Assembly: GCF_900215205.1 (NCBI RefSeq)
Contig: NZ_OBDY01000029.1
Span: 62,001-126,000, forward strand
Length of the DNA stretch: 64,000 nucleotides
DNA from: Paractinoplanes atraurantiacus
GTDB lineage: Bacteria > Actinomycetota > Actinomycetes > Mycobacteriales > Micromonosporaceae
Direction: 5' to 3'
The notes beneath the pieces are model-generated. The model was not told the DNA's origin, did no database searches, and saw nothing but the letters and a program-made list of their open reading frames with translations. Shown in pieces: positions 15,962 through 23,893 of the stretch (within the stretch, counting starts at the first letter, position 1; each line of letters begins with the position of its first letter). A program made the translations under genes and the position numbers.

Positions 15962-16882
15962 TCATGGAATGTCGTTGCTCTGCACGGCGACCGTCGGCGT
16001 CGACCGCCATCCGTCGCCGTTGATGGCCCGGGCCCGGCCGGCAAGCCGTTTCAGCGCCTCGTCGGCGGCTTCGCTGCGCTCGGCCCCGCTGTAGCCGATG
16101 AAGGCGATCAGGCCGGGCTGGGGCTCCCACGCGATCGCGCCGTTGCCGCCGAAGACCGAGCTCAGGCTGCCGGTCGCATAGAGGTGATCCTCGTAGCCGC
16201 CGGCCGCCGCCACGCCGGTGAAGGTCAGTCCGCCGCCGAGGGCTTCCCGCTCCCCCAGGTCGGCCGTGCCGTACCGCACCTCGCGGATCGACGCCGGCCG
16301 GTAGGTGCCGGAGGCGACGACGGACAGGCCCGCCGGCGGGGTCAGGACCGGCCGGCCCCCGGAGAGCCGAACCCGGTCCGCGATCGCCCGCAGATCGGCC
16401 ACGGGCAGATCGCCGCGGACCCGGACGTGCTCGCCGCCGAGCGCTTTGACGACCATGCCACGAGCGGCGGCCGAGGGAGCGGCGGTCGAGGGGGCGGCCG
16501 GTGAAGCAGCACCAGGTGAAGGGGCGACGGGATAGGTGATCACGGCGCCGTCGTGGCCGAGCGAACCGCCCGGGCGCCGGACCACGATCGTCCATGGGCC
16601 GGCGCCGGCCACGGTGTCGCGGCGGTCGAGGGCGGCGCCGGCGGTGCACGCGCCTTCGATCACGATCGCGACCGGCGAGGCGCCCGTGACCGCGGACGGA
16701 AATCCCAGCGAGGGGGCGGGGGCTGACCCCGTACACAAAGAAGGGGTGACGGTGACCGGCGCCGCCTCCTCGCTCCCGCCGCGGTTGAAGAACAGGAAGG
16801 CGACGAGGGCCAGAAGGAGGACGACGACCGCGCCCACCACGGGAAAGCGCTTGTCCGATCCGAAGGTGACGACGTCGGGCAC
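15962..16882 (-). CDS. Membrane-anchored protein of unknown function
   Basis: A 306-residue protein with one N-terminal membrane helix (about residues 15-32, VVGAVVVLLLALVAFLFF) and an extracytoplasmic remainder. Two Cys (TPSLCTG and IEGACTAG) may form a disulphide. A Pro/Ala/Ser linker (SPGAASPAAPSTAAPS) separates two globular parts. The second part (RPASIREVRYG, then SGAERSEAADEALKRL) is unfamiliar. It lies four bases downstream of the APC permease stop and upstream of the Asp23 gene on the same strand, so all three may form one transcription unit. Confidence 0.6.
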   Translation of the reverse strand: MPDVVTFGSDKRFPVVGAVVVLLLALVAFLFFNRGGSEEAAPVTVTPSLCTGSAPAPSLGFPSAVTGASPVAIVIEGACTAGAALDRRDTVAGAGPWTIVVRRPGGSLGHDGAVITYPVAPSPGAASPAAPSTAAPSAAARGMVVKALGGEHVRVRGDLPVADLRAIADRVRLSGGRPVLTPPAGLSVVASGTYRPASIREVRYGTADLGEREALGGGLTFTGVAAAGGYEDHLYATGSLSSVFGGNGAIAWEPQPGLIAFIGYSGAERSEAADEALKRLAGRARAINGDGWRSTPTVAVQSNDIP

Positions 16883-16886
16883 GGGT

Positions 16887-18272
16887 CTAAGTATCGTTCA
16901 ACTTCGAATGGTGGCGGCTGTAGAAGAAGTAGACCGCCGCGCCGAGCAGGAACCAGATCACGAAGCGCAACCACGTCACCGGGTCGAGGAACGTGATGAG
17001 CCAGATCGAGAAGAGCACGCCGACCGCCGGCACGACCGGCATGCCCGGCACCTTGAAGGACCGGTGCAGGTCGGGCCGCCGGTAACGCAGCACGATGATG
17101 GCCACGCAGACCACCACGAAGGCCAGCAGGATGCCGATGTTGGTCAGTTCGGCCGCCTCCCGGATCGGCAGGAAGCCCGCGATGATCGCCGACGCGATGC
17201 CGGCGATCCACGTAACCCGGCTCGGCACCCGCCGCCGTGGATGCAGGCCGGCGAACCACGCGGGAAGCAGGCCGTCGCGGCTCATCGAGTACCAGACGCG
17301 GGTCACCCCCAGCATGAAGGTGAACATCACGGTGAGGATGCCGATGATCGCGCCGACCGCGATGACGTCGGCCAGCCCGGACAGGCCGACCGCGGCGAAG
17401 GCCGACGAGAAGCCGCTCTCGGGGTCGATGTCCTGGTAGTTCTGCATGCCGGTGAGCACGAGCGTGGCCAGCACGTACAGCACCATCGAGATGGCCAGCG
17501 AGTAGATGATCGCGCGGGGCAGGTGGCGCCGGGCGTCCTTGCTCTCCTCGGCCGCGGTGCTCATCGCGTCGTACCCGAAGACCGCGAAGAAGACCGTCGC
17601 CGCGCCGGTGACCGCGCCGCTCCAGCCGAACGGGAAGAACGGCGTGTAGTTGTCGGTGTTGATGTGGAAGAACCCGACGACCACCACCAGCAGCACCACG
17701 AACACCTTGATCCCCACGACCGCCGTCTCGGCCCGGGCCGCCGCCCTGATGCCTTGATTGAGGAGGTACGCGATCAGGAGGCACAGAATCATGGCGAAGA
17801 GGTCCACCACGTGCCCGTCGCCGCTGCCGGGGGCGCCGAGCATCCAGGCCGGCAGGTCGAGGCCGAGCTCGCCCACCAGGAACGAGAAGTACCCGGAGAT
17901 GCCGATGGCGACGACCGCGACGATCGCCGTGTATTCGAGCAGCAGGTCCCACCCGATGAACCAGCCGACGACCTCACCGAGGACCACGTAGCCGTACGTG
18001 TAGGCCGACCCGGCCTTGGGGATCATGCCGGCGAATTCGGCGTACGACAGCGCGGCCGCCGCCGAGGCGATGCCCGCGATGAGGAACGAGATCAGCACGG
18101 CCGGGCCGGCCGTCTCGTGCGCGACCGCCCCGGCCAGCGCGAAGATGCCGGCCCCGATGATGCCGCCCACTCCGATGGCCGTGAGCTGCCACAACCCGAG
18201 CGAGCGTTGCAGGTGGGTGTCCCGCTCGTCTTCCATGTCCTCGACGGGCTTGCGCCGGAAGATGCCCTCCAT
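16887..18272 (-). CDS. APC-family amino acid permease
   Basis: A 461-residue transporter with about 12 membrane helices. The first helix carries the substrate-binding motif GVGGIIGAGIFALAG, followed by the helix-3 region LSYAEFAGMIPKAGSAYTY. These match the cationic-amino-acid / YfnA-like branch. Start: ATG at 18272 (MEGIFRRKP) with GGTGAGG just upstream; an in-frame ATG seven codons earlier is possible. It is divergent from the radical SAM gene at 18441, with a 168-base gap in which I see no clear operator. Confidence 0.87.
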   Translation of the reverse strand: MEGIFRRKPVEDMEDERDTHLQRSLGLWQLTAIGVGGIIGAGIFALAGAVAHETAGPAVLISFLIAGIASAAAALSYAEFAGMIPKAGSAYTYGYVVLGEVVGWFIGWDLLLEYTAIVAVVAIGISGYFSFLVGELGLDLPAWMLGAPGSGDGHVVDLFAMILCLLIAYLLNQGIRAAARAETAVVGIKVFVVLLVVVVGFFHINTDNYTPFFPFGWSGAVTGAATVFFAVFGYDAMSTAAEESKDARRHLPRAIIYSLAISMVLYVLATLVLTGMQNYQDIDPESGFSSAFAAVGLSGLADVIAVGAIIGILTVMFTFMLGVTRVWYSMSRDGLLPAWFAGLHPRRRVPSRVTWIAGIASAIIAGFLPIREAAELTNIGILLAFVVVCVAIIVLRYRRPDLHRSFKVPGMPVVPAVGVLFSIWLITFLDPVTWLRFVIWFLLGAAVYFFYSRHHSKLNDT

Positions 18273-18440
18273 TTCCTCACCTTGCATCAACATCCATGGA
18301 TGCGCCAGACGGAAACCGACGCCCGCCGGCGCCGAGCTGATCGCCGGCTTCACCACCGCGATGGCCGCCACCGACGGCCTTAGCCGATCCTTCACAGATC
18401 GGCCACCCCTTCTCCCCGTCCGGTCCCTAGCGTTCGCGGC

Positions 18441-19850
18441 ATGCGCGTCACGATGATCCTGCCCGCGTTGACCGAAGCCACCAGCCCGCTGTTCCGGCCG
18501 ATCAAGTACTCGCTCTTCCCGCCGCTCGGCCTGGCCACGCTCGCGGCCTATCTCTCCCCCACCGACGAGGTCCGGATCCTCGACGAACACGTCACGAAGC
18601 TCGACGTGGACGACGACACTCCGGACCTCGTGGTCATCCAGGTCTACATCACCTCGGCCCGGCGCGCGTACGAGCTGGCCGACGCGTACCGGGCCCGGGG
18701 TGTCAAGGTGGCGTTGGGCGGCCTGCACGTGACGTCGCTTCCGGACGAGGCGGCCGCCCACGCCGACGTCATCTTCCTCGGCCCGGGCGAGGACACGTGG
18801 CCCCAGTTCCTGGCCGACTTCCGCCAGGGCTCTTTTTCGAGCAGATACACCAGTTCCCGCCGTACGCTCGTCGGGCTCCCGCCGATCCGCAGGGACCTGA
18901 TCCAGCGGCACCACTACCTCGTGCCGAACTCGATCGTGGTGACCCGGGGCTGCCCGCACCACTGCGACTTCTGCTACAAGGACGCGTTCTTCGAGGGCGG
19001 GAAGTCGTTCTACACGCAGTTGGTGGACGACGCGCTGGCCGAGATCGACCGCCTGCCCGGCAAGCACCTGTACTTCCTCGACGACCACCTGCTGGGCAAC
19101 AAGCGCTTCGCGTCGGCCCTGTTCGACGGCATGCGCGGGATGGGCCGCCTGTGGCAGGCGGCCAGTACGGTCGACGCGATCCTGGCCCCCGATCTGCTCG
19201 AGAAGGCGGCCGAGGCCGGCCTGCGCAGCATGTTCGTCGGCCTGGAGACCATCAACGCGGCCAACCTGCCCAGCCAGCGCAAACGCCAGAACGTGGGCCG
19301 CGACTACGCCGCAGTGGTCCGCCGCCTCCACGACACCGGCGTCATGATCAACGCCAGCTTCGTCTTCGGCATGGACGACGACGACCCCGACGTCTTCGAC
19401 CGCACGGTCGCGTGGGGCGTCGAGCACGGCCTGGAGACGGCCACGTTCCACATCATGACGCCGTATCCCGGCACAGCCCTCTACAAGCGCATGGAGCCCC
19501 GGCTGCTCCACAAGGACTGGGACCTCTACGACACCCGGCACGTCGTCTACGAGCCGAGCGGCATGACCACCACCCAGCTCGAGGAGGGCTATTGGCGGGC
19601 TTACCGCGACTTCTACCGCTGGTCCAACATCTGGCGCGGCGCCGCCGGCAAGCCGGCCCGCGCTCGGATGCGCCACCTGGCGTACGCCGGAGGCTGGAAG
19701 AAGTTCGAACCGCTGTGGGACGCCCTGATCAGATCGGGTCAGGTGCTGCGCGCCCTCCCATTGTTGGAGCGTTCCCTGTCCCTTCCCGATGGCGATCACA
19801 TTAAATCAGAAATGCGGCGGAAACTGAATACGGCGGTGAGGAGTATCTAA
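18441..19850 (+). CDS. B12-binding-domain radical SAM protein
   Basis: A 469-residue protein. Residues 1-140 resemble the Rossmann-like cobalamin-binding domain of class B radical SAM enzymes (PPLGLATLAAYLSP, then DLVVIQVYITSARRAYELA, GGLHVTSLPDEA). The radical SAM barrel follows, with CPHHCDFC (Cys171, 175 and 178, CX3CX2C) binding the [4Fe-4S] cluster, GLETINAANL and MTPYPGTALY. Class members methylate or rearrange unactivated carbons. It runs in the same direction as the Nit1C-type operon 94 bases downstream and may share its context, but its own start and the intervening gap suggest separate transcription. Substrate unknown. Confidence 0.85.
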   Translation: MRVTMILPALTEATSPLFRPIKYSLFPPLGLATLAAYLSPTDEVRILDEHVTKLDVDDDTPDLVVIQVYITSARRAYELADAYRARGVKVALGGLHVTSLPDEAAAHADVIFLGPGEDTWPQFLADFRQGSFSSRYTSSRRTLVGLPPIRRDLIQRHHYLVPNSIVVTRGCPHHCDFCYKDAFFEGGKSFYTQLVDDALAEIDRLPGKHLYFLDDHLLGNKRFASALFDGMRGMGRLWQAASTVDAILAPDLLEKAAEAGLRSMFVGLETINAANLPSQRKRQNVGRDYAAVVRRLHDTGVMINASFVFGMDDDDPDVFDRTVAWGVEHGLETATFHIMTPYPGTALYKRMEPRLLHKDWDLYDTRHVVYEPSGMTTTQLEEGYWRAYRDFYRWSNIWRGAAGKPARARMRHLAYAGGWKKFEPLWDALIRSGQVLRALPLLERSLSLPDGDHIKSEMRRKLNTAVRSI

Positions 19851-19868
19851 CGGCAGGTTGTTCCGGAT

Positions 19869-19884
19869 GAAACCTCGCTGAAAC
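19869..19884 (+). promoter_or_regulatory. GlnR-box-like element upstream of the Nit1C-type operon
   Basis: GAAAC, six bases, GAAAC. The actinobacterial GlnR site is GTNAC-N6-GAAAC, so the right half matches and the left half differs by one base (A for T). It lies about 60 bases upstream of the first gene, whose family is annotated as a nitrogen-starvation protein. Confidence 0.4.
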
Positions 19885-19944
19885 CGCCGATCCCTTGACT
19901 GGCTCCAGCAACAGCGGCTTGACCTGGGGCTAGGAGGCACGAGG

Positions 19945-20223
19945 ATGCCGGAGCGGTATGTGCTGGCGCGCTGGCCGGATGGGACTCGACAGCGAATCTA
20001 TTCACCGTCCACCGTGGTCGAAGACTATTTCTCCGACGACCATGAATACGCGGTGGCCGACTTCGTGAATCGCTGCCGTACGGCATTGCGCATTGCCAGC
20101 GACCGAGTCCAGCAGGCTTACGGATTTCCCTGTTCCCGCGCCGCCGCCTCTCTCGTCCAGGTCGAACAGCACGCCGTCCGCCACAGCACCGGCGCCGTGA
20201 CCGTCGAGGGGATCGAAGCATGA
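19945..20223 (+). CDS. MSMEG_0570 family nitrogen-starvation protein
   Basis: A small protein of 92 residues matching the MSMEG_0570 family, which occurs almost only in Nit1C-type clusters: MPERYVLARWPDGTRQRIYS at the start, then STVVEDYF and a (Y/F)VNRCRTALRIAS core. No catalytic motif or membrane segment is visible. It may be a structural or binding subunit. AGGAGG at 19932-19937 is a strong ribosome site seven bases before the ATG. It is the first gene of the operon, and its TGA overlaps the next ATG. Confidence 0.85.
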   Translation: MPERYVLARWPDGTRQRIYSPSTVVEDYFSDDHEYAVADFVNRCRTALRIASDRVQQAYGFPCSRAAASLVQVEQHAVRHSTGAVTVEGIEA

Positions 20224-21518
20224 GCACGCACCACACGGTCGTGATCGTCGGTGGCGGCCAGGCCGGGCTGGCGATGAGCTGGCACCTGAAGCGCCTCGGC
20301 GTCGACCACGTCGTGTTCGAGCGCGACCGGGTCGGTCACGAGTGGCGCGACCGGCGGTGGGACTCCTTCTGCCTGGTCACCCCGAACTGGCAGGTCGACC
20401 TGCCCGGCTTCCCCTACACCGGCGACGATCCGGACGGCTTCATGCCGGGCGCCGAGGTGGTCACCCATCTCGAGGCGTACGCGGCCTCGTTCGCCCCGCC
20501 ACTGCGCGAGGGCGTCACCGTGACCCGGCTTCGCCGTACCCCCGACGGGGTCTTCCACCTGGAGACCAGTGCCGGCCCGTGCACCGCCGGCCAGGTCGTC
20601 GTGGCGACCGGCCCCTACCACGCCCCGGCCGTGCCGCGGCTCGCCGAACGGCTGCCCGCCGGCGTCGTCCAGCTGCACTCCTCGCAGTATCGGCGCCCCG
20701 AGCAGCTGCCCGACGGTGACGTGCTCGTGGTCGGCACCGGCCAGTCGGGCTGCCAGATCGCCGAGGACCTGCATCTGACCGGCCGGCGGGTGCATCTCGC
20801 GGTCGGCAGCGCGCCCCGGGCCGCCCGCCGCTACCGCGGCCGCGACACCCTGGCCTGGCTGGACGCCATGGGCCACTACGCCAAGGGCGTCGACGAGTTC
20901 GGCGACGTGGACGAGGTCCGGCTGCGCGCCAACCACTACATGACCGGCCGCGACGGTGGCCGCGACATCGACCTGCGCGCCTTCGCGGCGCAGGGCATGC
21001 AGCTGTACGGCCGGCTGCGCGACATCACCGCCGGCAGCCTCGGTTTCGCCGGTGATCTGGCCGCCAACCTGGACAACGCCGACGCCGTGGCCGAGGGCAT
21101 CAAGGACGCCATCGACCGCTGGATCGCCGCCAACGGCGTCGACGCCCCGGCCGAGGACCGGTACGTGCCGGTGTGGCAGCCGCCGGCCGGCGAGCGCACC
21201 CTCGACCCGGCCCGGCTGGCCGCGGTCATCTGGGCCACCGGCTTCCACCGCGACCACCGCTGGATCCAGGTGCCCGTGTTCGACGGCCGCGGCTACCCCA
21301 CACACGACCGTGGCGTGACCAGCTGCCCCGGCCTGTACTTCCTCGGCCTGCCCTGGCAGTGGACCTGGGGGTCGGGCCGGTTCGCCGGCATCGCCCGCGA
21401 CGCCGCGCACCTGGCCGGGAGGATCACGGCGGCGGGCCGGGCCCGGATGGCCGAAGAGGTCAGCTGGCTGGCCGGCACCGCCACCGAGACCTTCCCGCGG
21501 CTGGAGTGGGCGGCATGA
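20220..21518 (+). CDS. MSMEG_0569 family flavin-dependent oxidoreductase
   Basis: A 432-residue flavoprotein monooxygenase-like enzyme of the Nit1C cluster. The N-terminal FAD site VVIVGGGQAGLAMSWHL is at about residues 7-23. A second Rossmann motif, VLVVGTGQSGCQIAEDL at about residues 171-187, would bind NAD(P)H. The WATGFHRDH segment near the C-terminus is typical of class B monooxygenases. It probably oxidises the pathway intermediate. Translationally coupled at both ends by ATGA overlaps. Confidence 0.88.
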   Translation: MSTHHTVVIVGGGQAGLAMSWHLKRLGVDHVVFERDRVGHEWRDRRWDSFCLVTPNWQVDLPGFPYTGDDPDGFMPGAEVVTHLEAYAASFAPPLREGVTVTRLRRTPDGVFHLETSAGPCTAGQVVVATGPYHAPAVPRLAERLPAGVVQLHSSQYRRPEQLPDGDVLVVGTGQSGCQIAEDLHLTGRRVHLAVGSAPRAARRYRGRDTLAWLDAMGHYAKGVDEFGDVDEVRLRANHYMTGRDGGRDIDLRAFAAQGMQLYGRLRDITAGSLGFAGDLAANLDNADAVAEGIKDAIDRWIAANGVDAPAEDRYVPVWQPPAGERTLDPARLAAVIWATGFHRDHRWIQVPVFDGRGYPTHDRGVTSCPGLYFLGLPWQWTWGSGRFAGIARDAAHLAGRITAAGRARMAEEVSWLAGTATETFPRLEWAA

Positions 21519-22315
21519 ACGACGCCCACCGCCACCTCGGCGTCCTGCCCGCCTACCCGTTCTACGGCGGTCCGGCGGTCCACCCGGACACCACCGCCCG
21601 CGCCACCATCGACGAGCTGATCGCCGACCTCGACGCCGAAGGCACCGAGCGGGCGCTGGTCCTGCCCAACTACGGCGTACCCGACCCGGACGTGGCCTTC
21701 GGCTTCAACGACCTGGTGGTCGAGGCCGCGCAGCGCGACGACCGGATCCGGGCCGGGCTGTGGGTCTCGGCCAAACCCGAGGACGGCGAGCGGACGGCGC
21801 GGGCTCTGCGATTGGCCGGGGAGCCGGGCGTACGGGCCCTCAAGCTCAGCTTCCTGCTCGGCGGCGGCGCCGGCGACCCCGGGCTCGACGCCATCTTCGC
21901 CGCCGCCCGCGAGCACGACCTCACCGTCCACGTACACACCTCCCCGGGCGCCGCCTCCGACATCGACCGGGTCGGCACGCTGGTCGACCGCTACGGCGAC
22001 GACGTCCGCGTCCACCTGGTGCACTTCGGCGGCGGGATGAGCGCCCACATCAAGCTGATCGGCGGCCGGTTCTTCGACTGGATCACCGCCGGCAAGCAGG
22101 TCTACACCGACCTGTCCTGGGCCATCGGGTTCGCCCCGCGCTGGCTGGCCCAGGAGATCGACCGGCGTGGCATCGGCCACGACCGGGTGCTGTTCGCCAG
22201 CGACGAACCGTGGGGCGATCACGCCGGGGAGTACGCCCGGCTGCGTGCGGTCGCCGCCGGCTCCGAGCTGTCCCAGTCCGTTTTCCACACCAATTTCGCC
22301 AAGTTGTACGGCTGA
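21515..22315 (+). CDS. Amidohydrolase-family protein of the Nit1C-type operon
   Basis: A protein of 266 residues with an amidohydrolase-2-like TIM barrel: DAHRHLGVLPAY at the N-terminus (the HxH position reads HRH), VHVHTSPGA at mid-protein, LVHFGGG near residue 170, and LFASDEPWGDH at the end with the Asp that usually completes the metal site. It would hydrolyse or decarboxylate a small cyclic or carboxylic substrate. The start overlaps the previous stop (ATGA). I recall an amidohydrolase at this place in mycobacterial copies of the cluster. Confidence 0.82.
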   Translation: MNDAHRHLGVLPAYPFYGGPAVHPDTTARATIDELIADLDAEGTERALVLPNYGVPDPDVAFGFNDLVVEAAQRDDRIRAGLWVSAKPEDGERTARALRLAGEPGVRALKLSFLLGGGAGDPGLDAIFAAAREHDLTVHVHTSPGAASDIDRVGTLVDRYGDDVRVHLVHFGGGMSAHIKLIGGRFFDWITAGKQVYTDLSWAIGFAPRWLAQEIDRRGIGHDRVLFASDEPWGDHAGEYARLRAVAAGSELSQSVFHTNFAKLYG

Positions 22316-22326
22316 AGGAGTCCCCC

Positions 22327-22839
22327 ATGTCCGAGCTGACCGACCTCGAGCAGAAGAGCCTCACCGAGATCCCGCACCCGTCGCTGCCCGAGGGCTCGAG
22401 CATCTACGGCACCACCAAGGTGTTCCCCGACTACCAGGCCGAGAACGGCGAAACCTACTTCACCCTGGTCCACGGCATCGCCCACGAGTCGTCGGTGAGC
22501 TTCGTGGCGATCCTGCAGGCCACCCGGGCGCTGCGGAAGGGCTTCGAATCGGCGATCTACTTCTACGGCCCGGGCTCGCTCAACGCGCTGGCCACCCGCG
22601 GCTTCCCGACCACCGGCACCTCCGCCTTCCCGGGCGAGCACAACATCAACAACGCGCTGAAGACGTTCATCGCCGAGGGCGGCAAGGTGTACTGCTGCCG
22701 GTTCGGGCTCTCGCTGCACGGCGCCCGCGAGGAGGACCTCATCGAGGGCGTCATCCCGACCCACCCGCTCGACGTGCAGGACGCGATCATCCACTACGCC
22801 CGCAAGGGCGCCATCATCAACTCGACGTACATGGTCTGA
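22327..22839 (+). CDS. MSMEG_0572/Sll0783 family nitrogen-starvation protein
   Basis: A 170-residue protein of the Sll0783 family, named from cyanobacterial genes induced on nitrogen depletion. Recognisable segments are SIYGTTKVFPDYQAENGETY, FESAIYFYGPGSLNAL, FPGEHNINNALKTFI and KVYCCRFGLSLHGAREED. It resembles DsrE/F-like folds in pattern, with the adjacent Cys-Cys pair near residue 122 possibly important; that is inference. GAAGGAG precedes the ATG. One base separates its stop from the next ATG. Confidence 0.85.
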   Translation: MSELTDLEQKSLTEIPHPSLPEGSSIYGTTKVFPDYQAENGETYFTLVHGIAHESSVSFVAILQATRALRKGFESAIYFYGPGSLNALATRGFPTTGTSAFPGEHNINNALKTFIAEGGKVYCCRFGLSLHGAREEDLIEGVIPTHPLDVQDAIIHYARKGAIINSTYMV

Positions 22840-22840
22840 C

Positions 22841-23893
22841 ATGTCCATCGACGTTCGATCCGACCTGGCCGTGCGCGGCGTGCGGGTGGCGACACCCGTG
22901 CGCCGCCCGGCCGGTGCGGGCCCCAGCGACGACGGGCACCTGGTCATCGACGGCGGCAACGCCGCGCTGCCGGTGAACCCGGCCAGCCCGTACGAGATCC
23001 GCGACGACAAGATCTGGCTGGGCGAGACCGACACCGGGCTGTCGCTCCAGGTCGTACACCGGCCGCGGTTCTATGACCTGACGACCGCCGACGGGGTGCC
23101 GTACGAGAAGATCGCCCGGCTGCACGGCCGCAACATCCTCGCCACCACCGTCGTGCAGACCTGCATCCGGTACGCCGAGGACCAGCGCTGCCGTTTCTGC
23201 ACCATCGAGGAGTCGCTGCGCACCGGCGCCACCGTCGCCGCCAAGACGCCGGCCCAGCTGGCCGAGGTGGCCGAGGCCGCGGTCCGGCTGGACGGCGTCG
23301 AGCAGATGGTCATGACGACCGGCACCACGACCGGGCCCGACCGGGGCGCCCGCAACCTCGTCCGCTCGGTCGCGGCCGTGCTGGCCGCGGTGCCCGGCCT
23401 GCCCGTCCAGGTGCAGATCGAGCCACCGGGCGACCTGCGGGTCATCGACGACCTGCACGCGGCCGGCGCCTCCGCGATCGGCATCCACGTCGAGTCCCTC
23501 GACGACGAGATCCGCCGCCGGTGGATGCCCGGCAAGGGCTCGGTCCCGATGGCCGAGTACGAGGCCGCCTGGGACCGCGCCGTGCAGGTGTTCGGCCGCA
23601 ACCAGGTCTCCACCTACTTGCTGATCGGGCTCGGCGAGGACCCGGACGAACTCGTGGCGGGCGCGGCCCGGCTGATCGAGCGGGGCGTCTACCCGTTCGC
23701 CGTGCCGTTCCGGCCGATGGCCGGCACCCTGGCCCGGCGCGACGGCCTGACCGCCCCGGCGCCCTCGCTGGTCCGCGACGTCAGCGAGCGGGTGGCGGCG
23801 CTGCTGCGCGAGGCGGGAATGCTCGGGCGCGACCAGAAGGCCGGCTGCGCCGCGTGCGGGGCCTGCGGCGTCCTCCAGGCGGCCGGCGGATGA
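22841..23893 (+). CDS. MSMEG_0568 family radical SAM protein
   Basis: A 350-residue radical SAM enzyme of the Nit1C cluster. The cluster-binding motif is unusual, CX8CX2C: Cys108, Cys117 and Cys120 in QTCIRYAEDQRCRFCT. A glycine-rich QVQIEPPGDLRVIDDLHAAG segment and GIHVESLDDEIRRRWMPGKG follow in the barrel. The C-terminus has a second Cys cluster, GCAACGACGV, with three Cys that might hold another cluster or a metal. It presumably performs the key radical step of the pathway. The ATGA overlap couples it to the next gene. Confidence 0.88.
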   Translation: MSIDVRSDLAVRGVRVATPVRRPAGAGPSDDGHLVIDGGNAALPVNPASPYEIRDDKIWLGETDTGLSLQVVHRPRFYDLTTADGVPYEKIARLHGRNILATTVVQTCIRYAEDQRCRFCTIEESLRTGATVAAKTPAQLAEVAEAAVRLDGVEQMVMTTGTTTGPDRGARNLVRSVAAVLAAVPGLPVQVQIEPPGDLRVIDDLHAAGASAIGIHVESLDDEIRRRWMPGKGSVPMAEYEAAWDRAVQVFGRNQVSTYLLIGLGEDPDELVAGAARLIERGVYPFAVPFRPMAGTLARRDGLTAPAPSLVRDVSERVAALLREAGMLGRDQKAGCAACGACGVLQAAGG

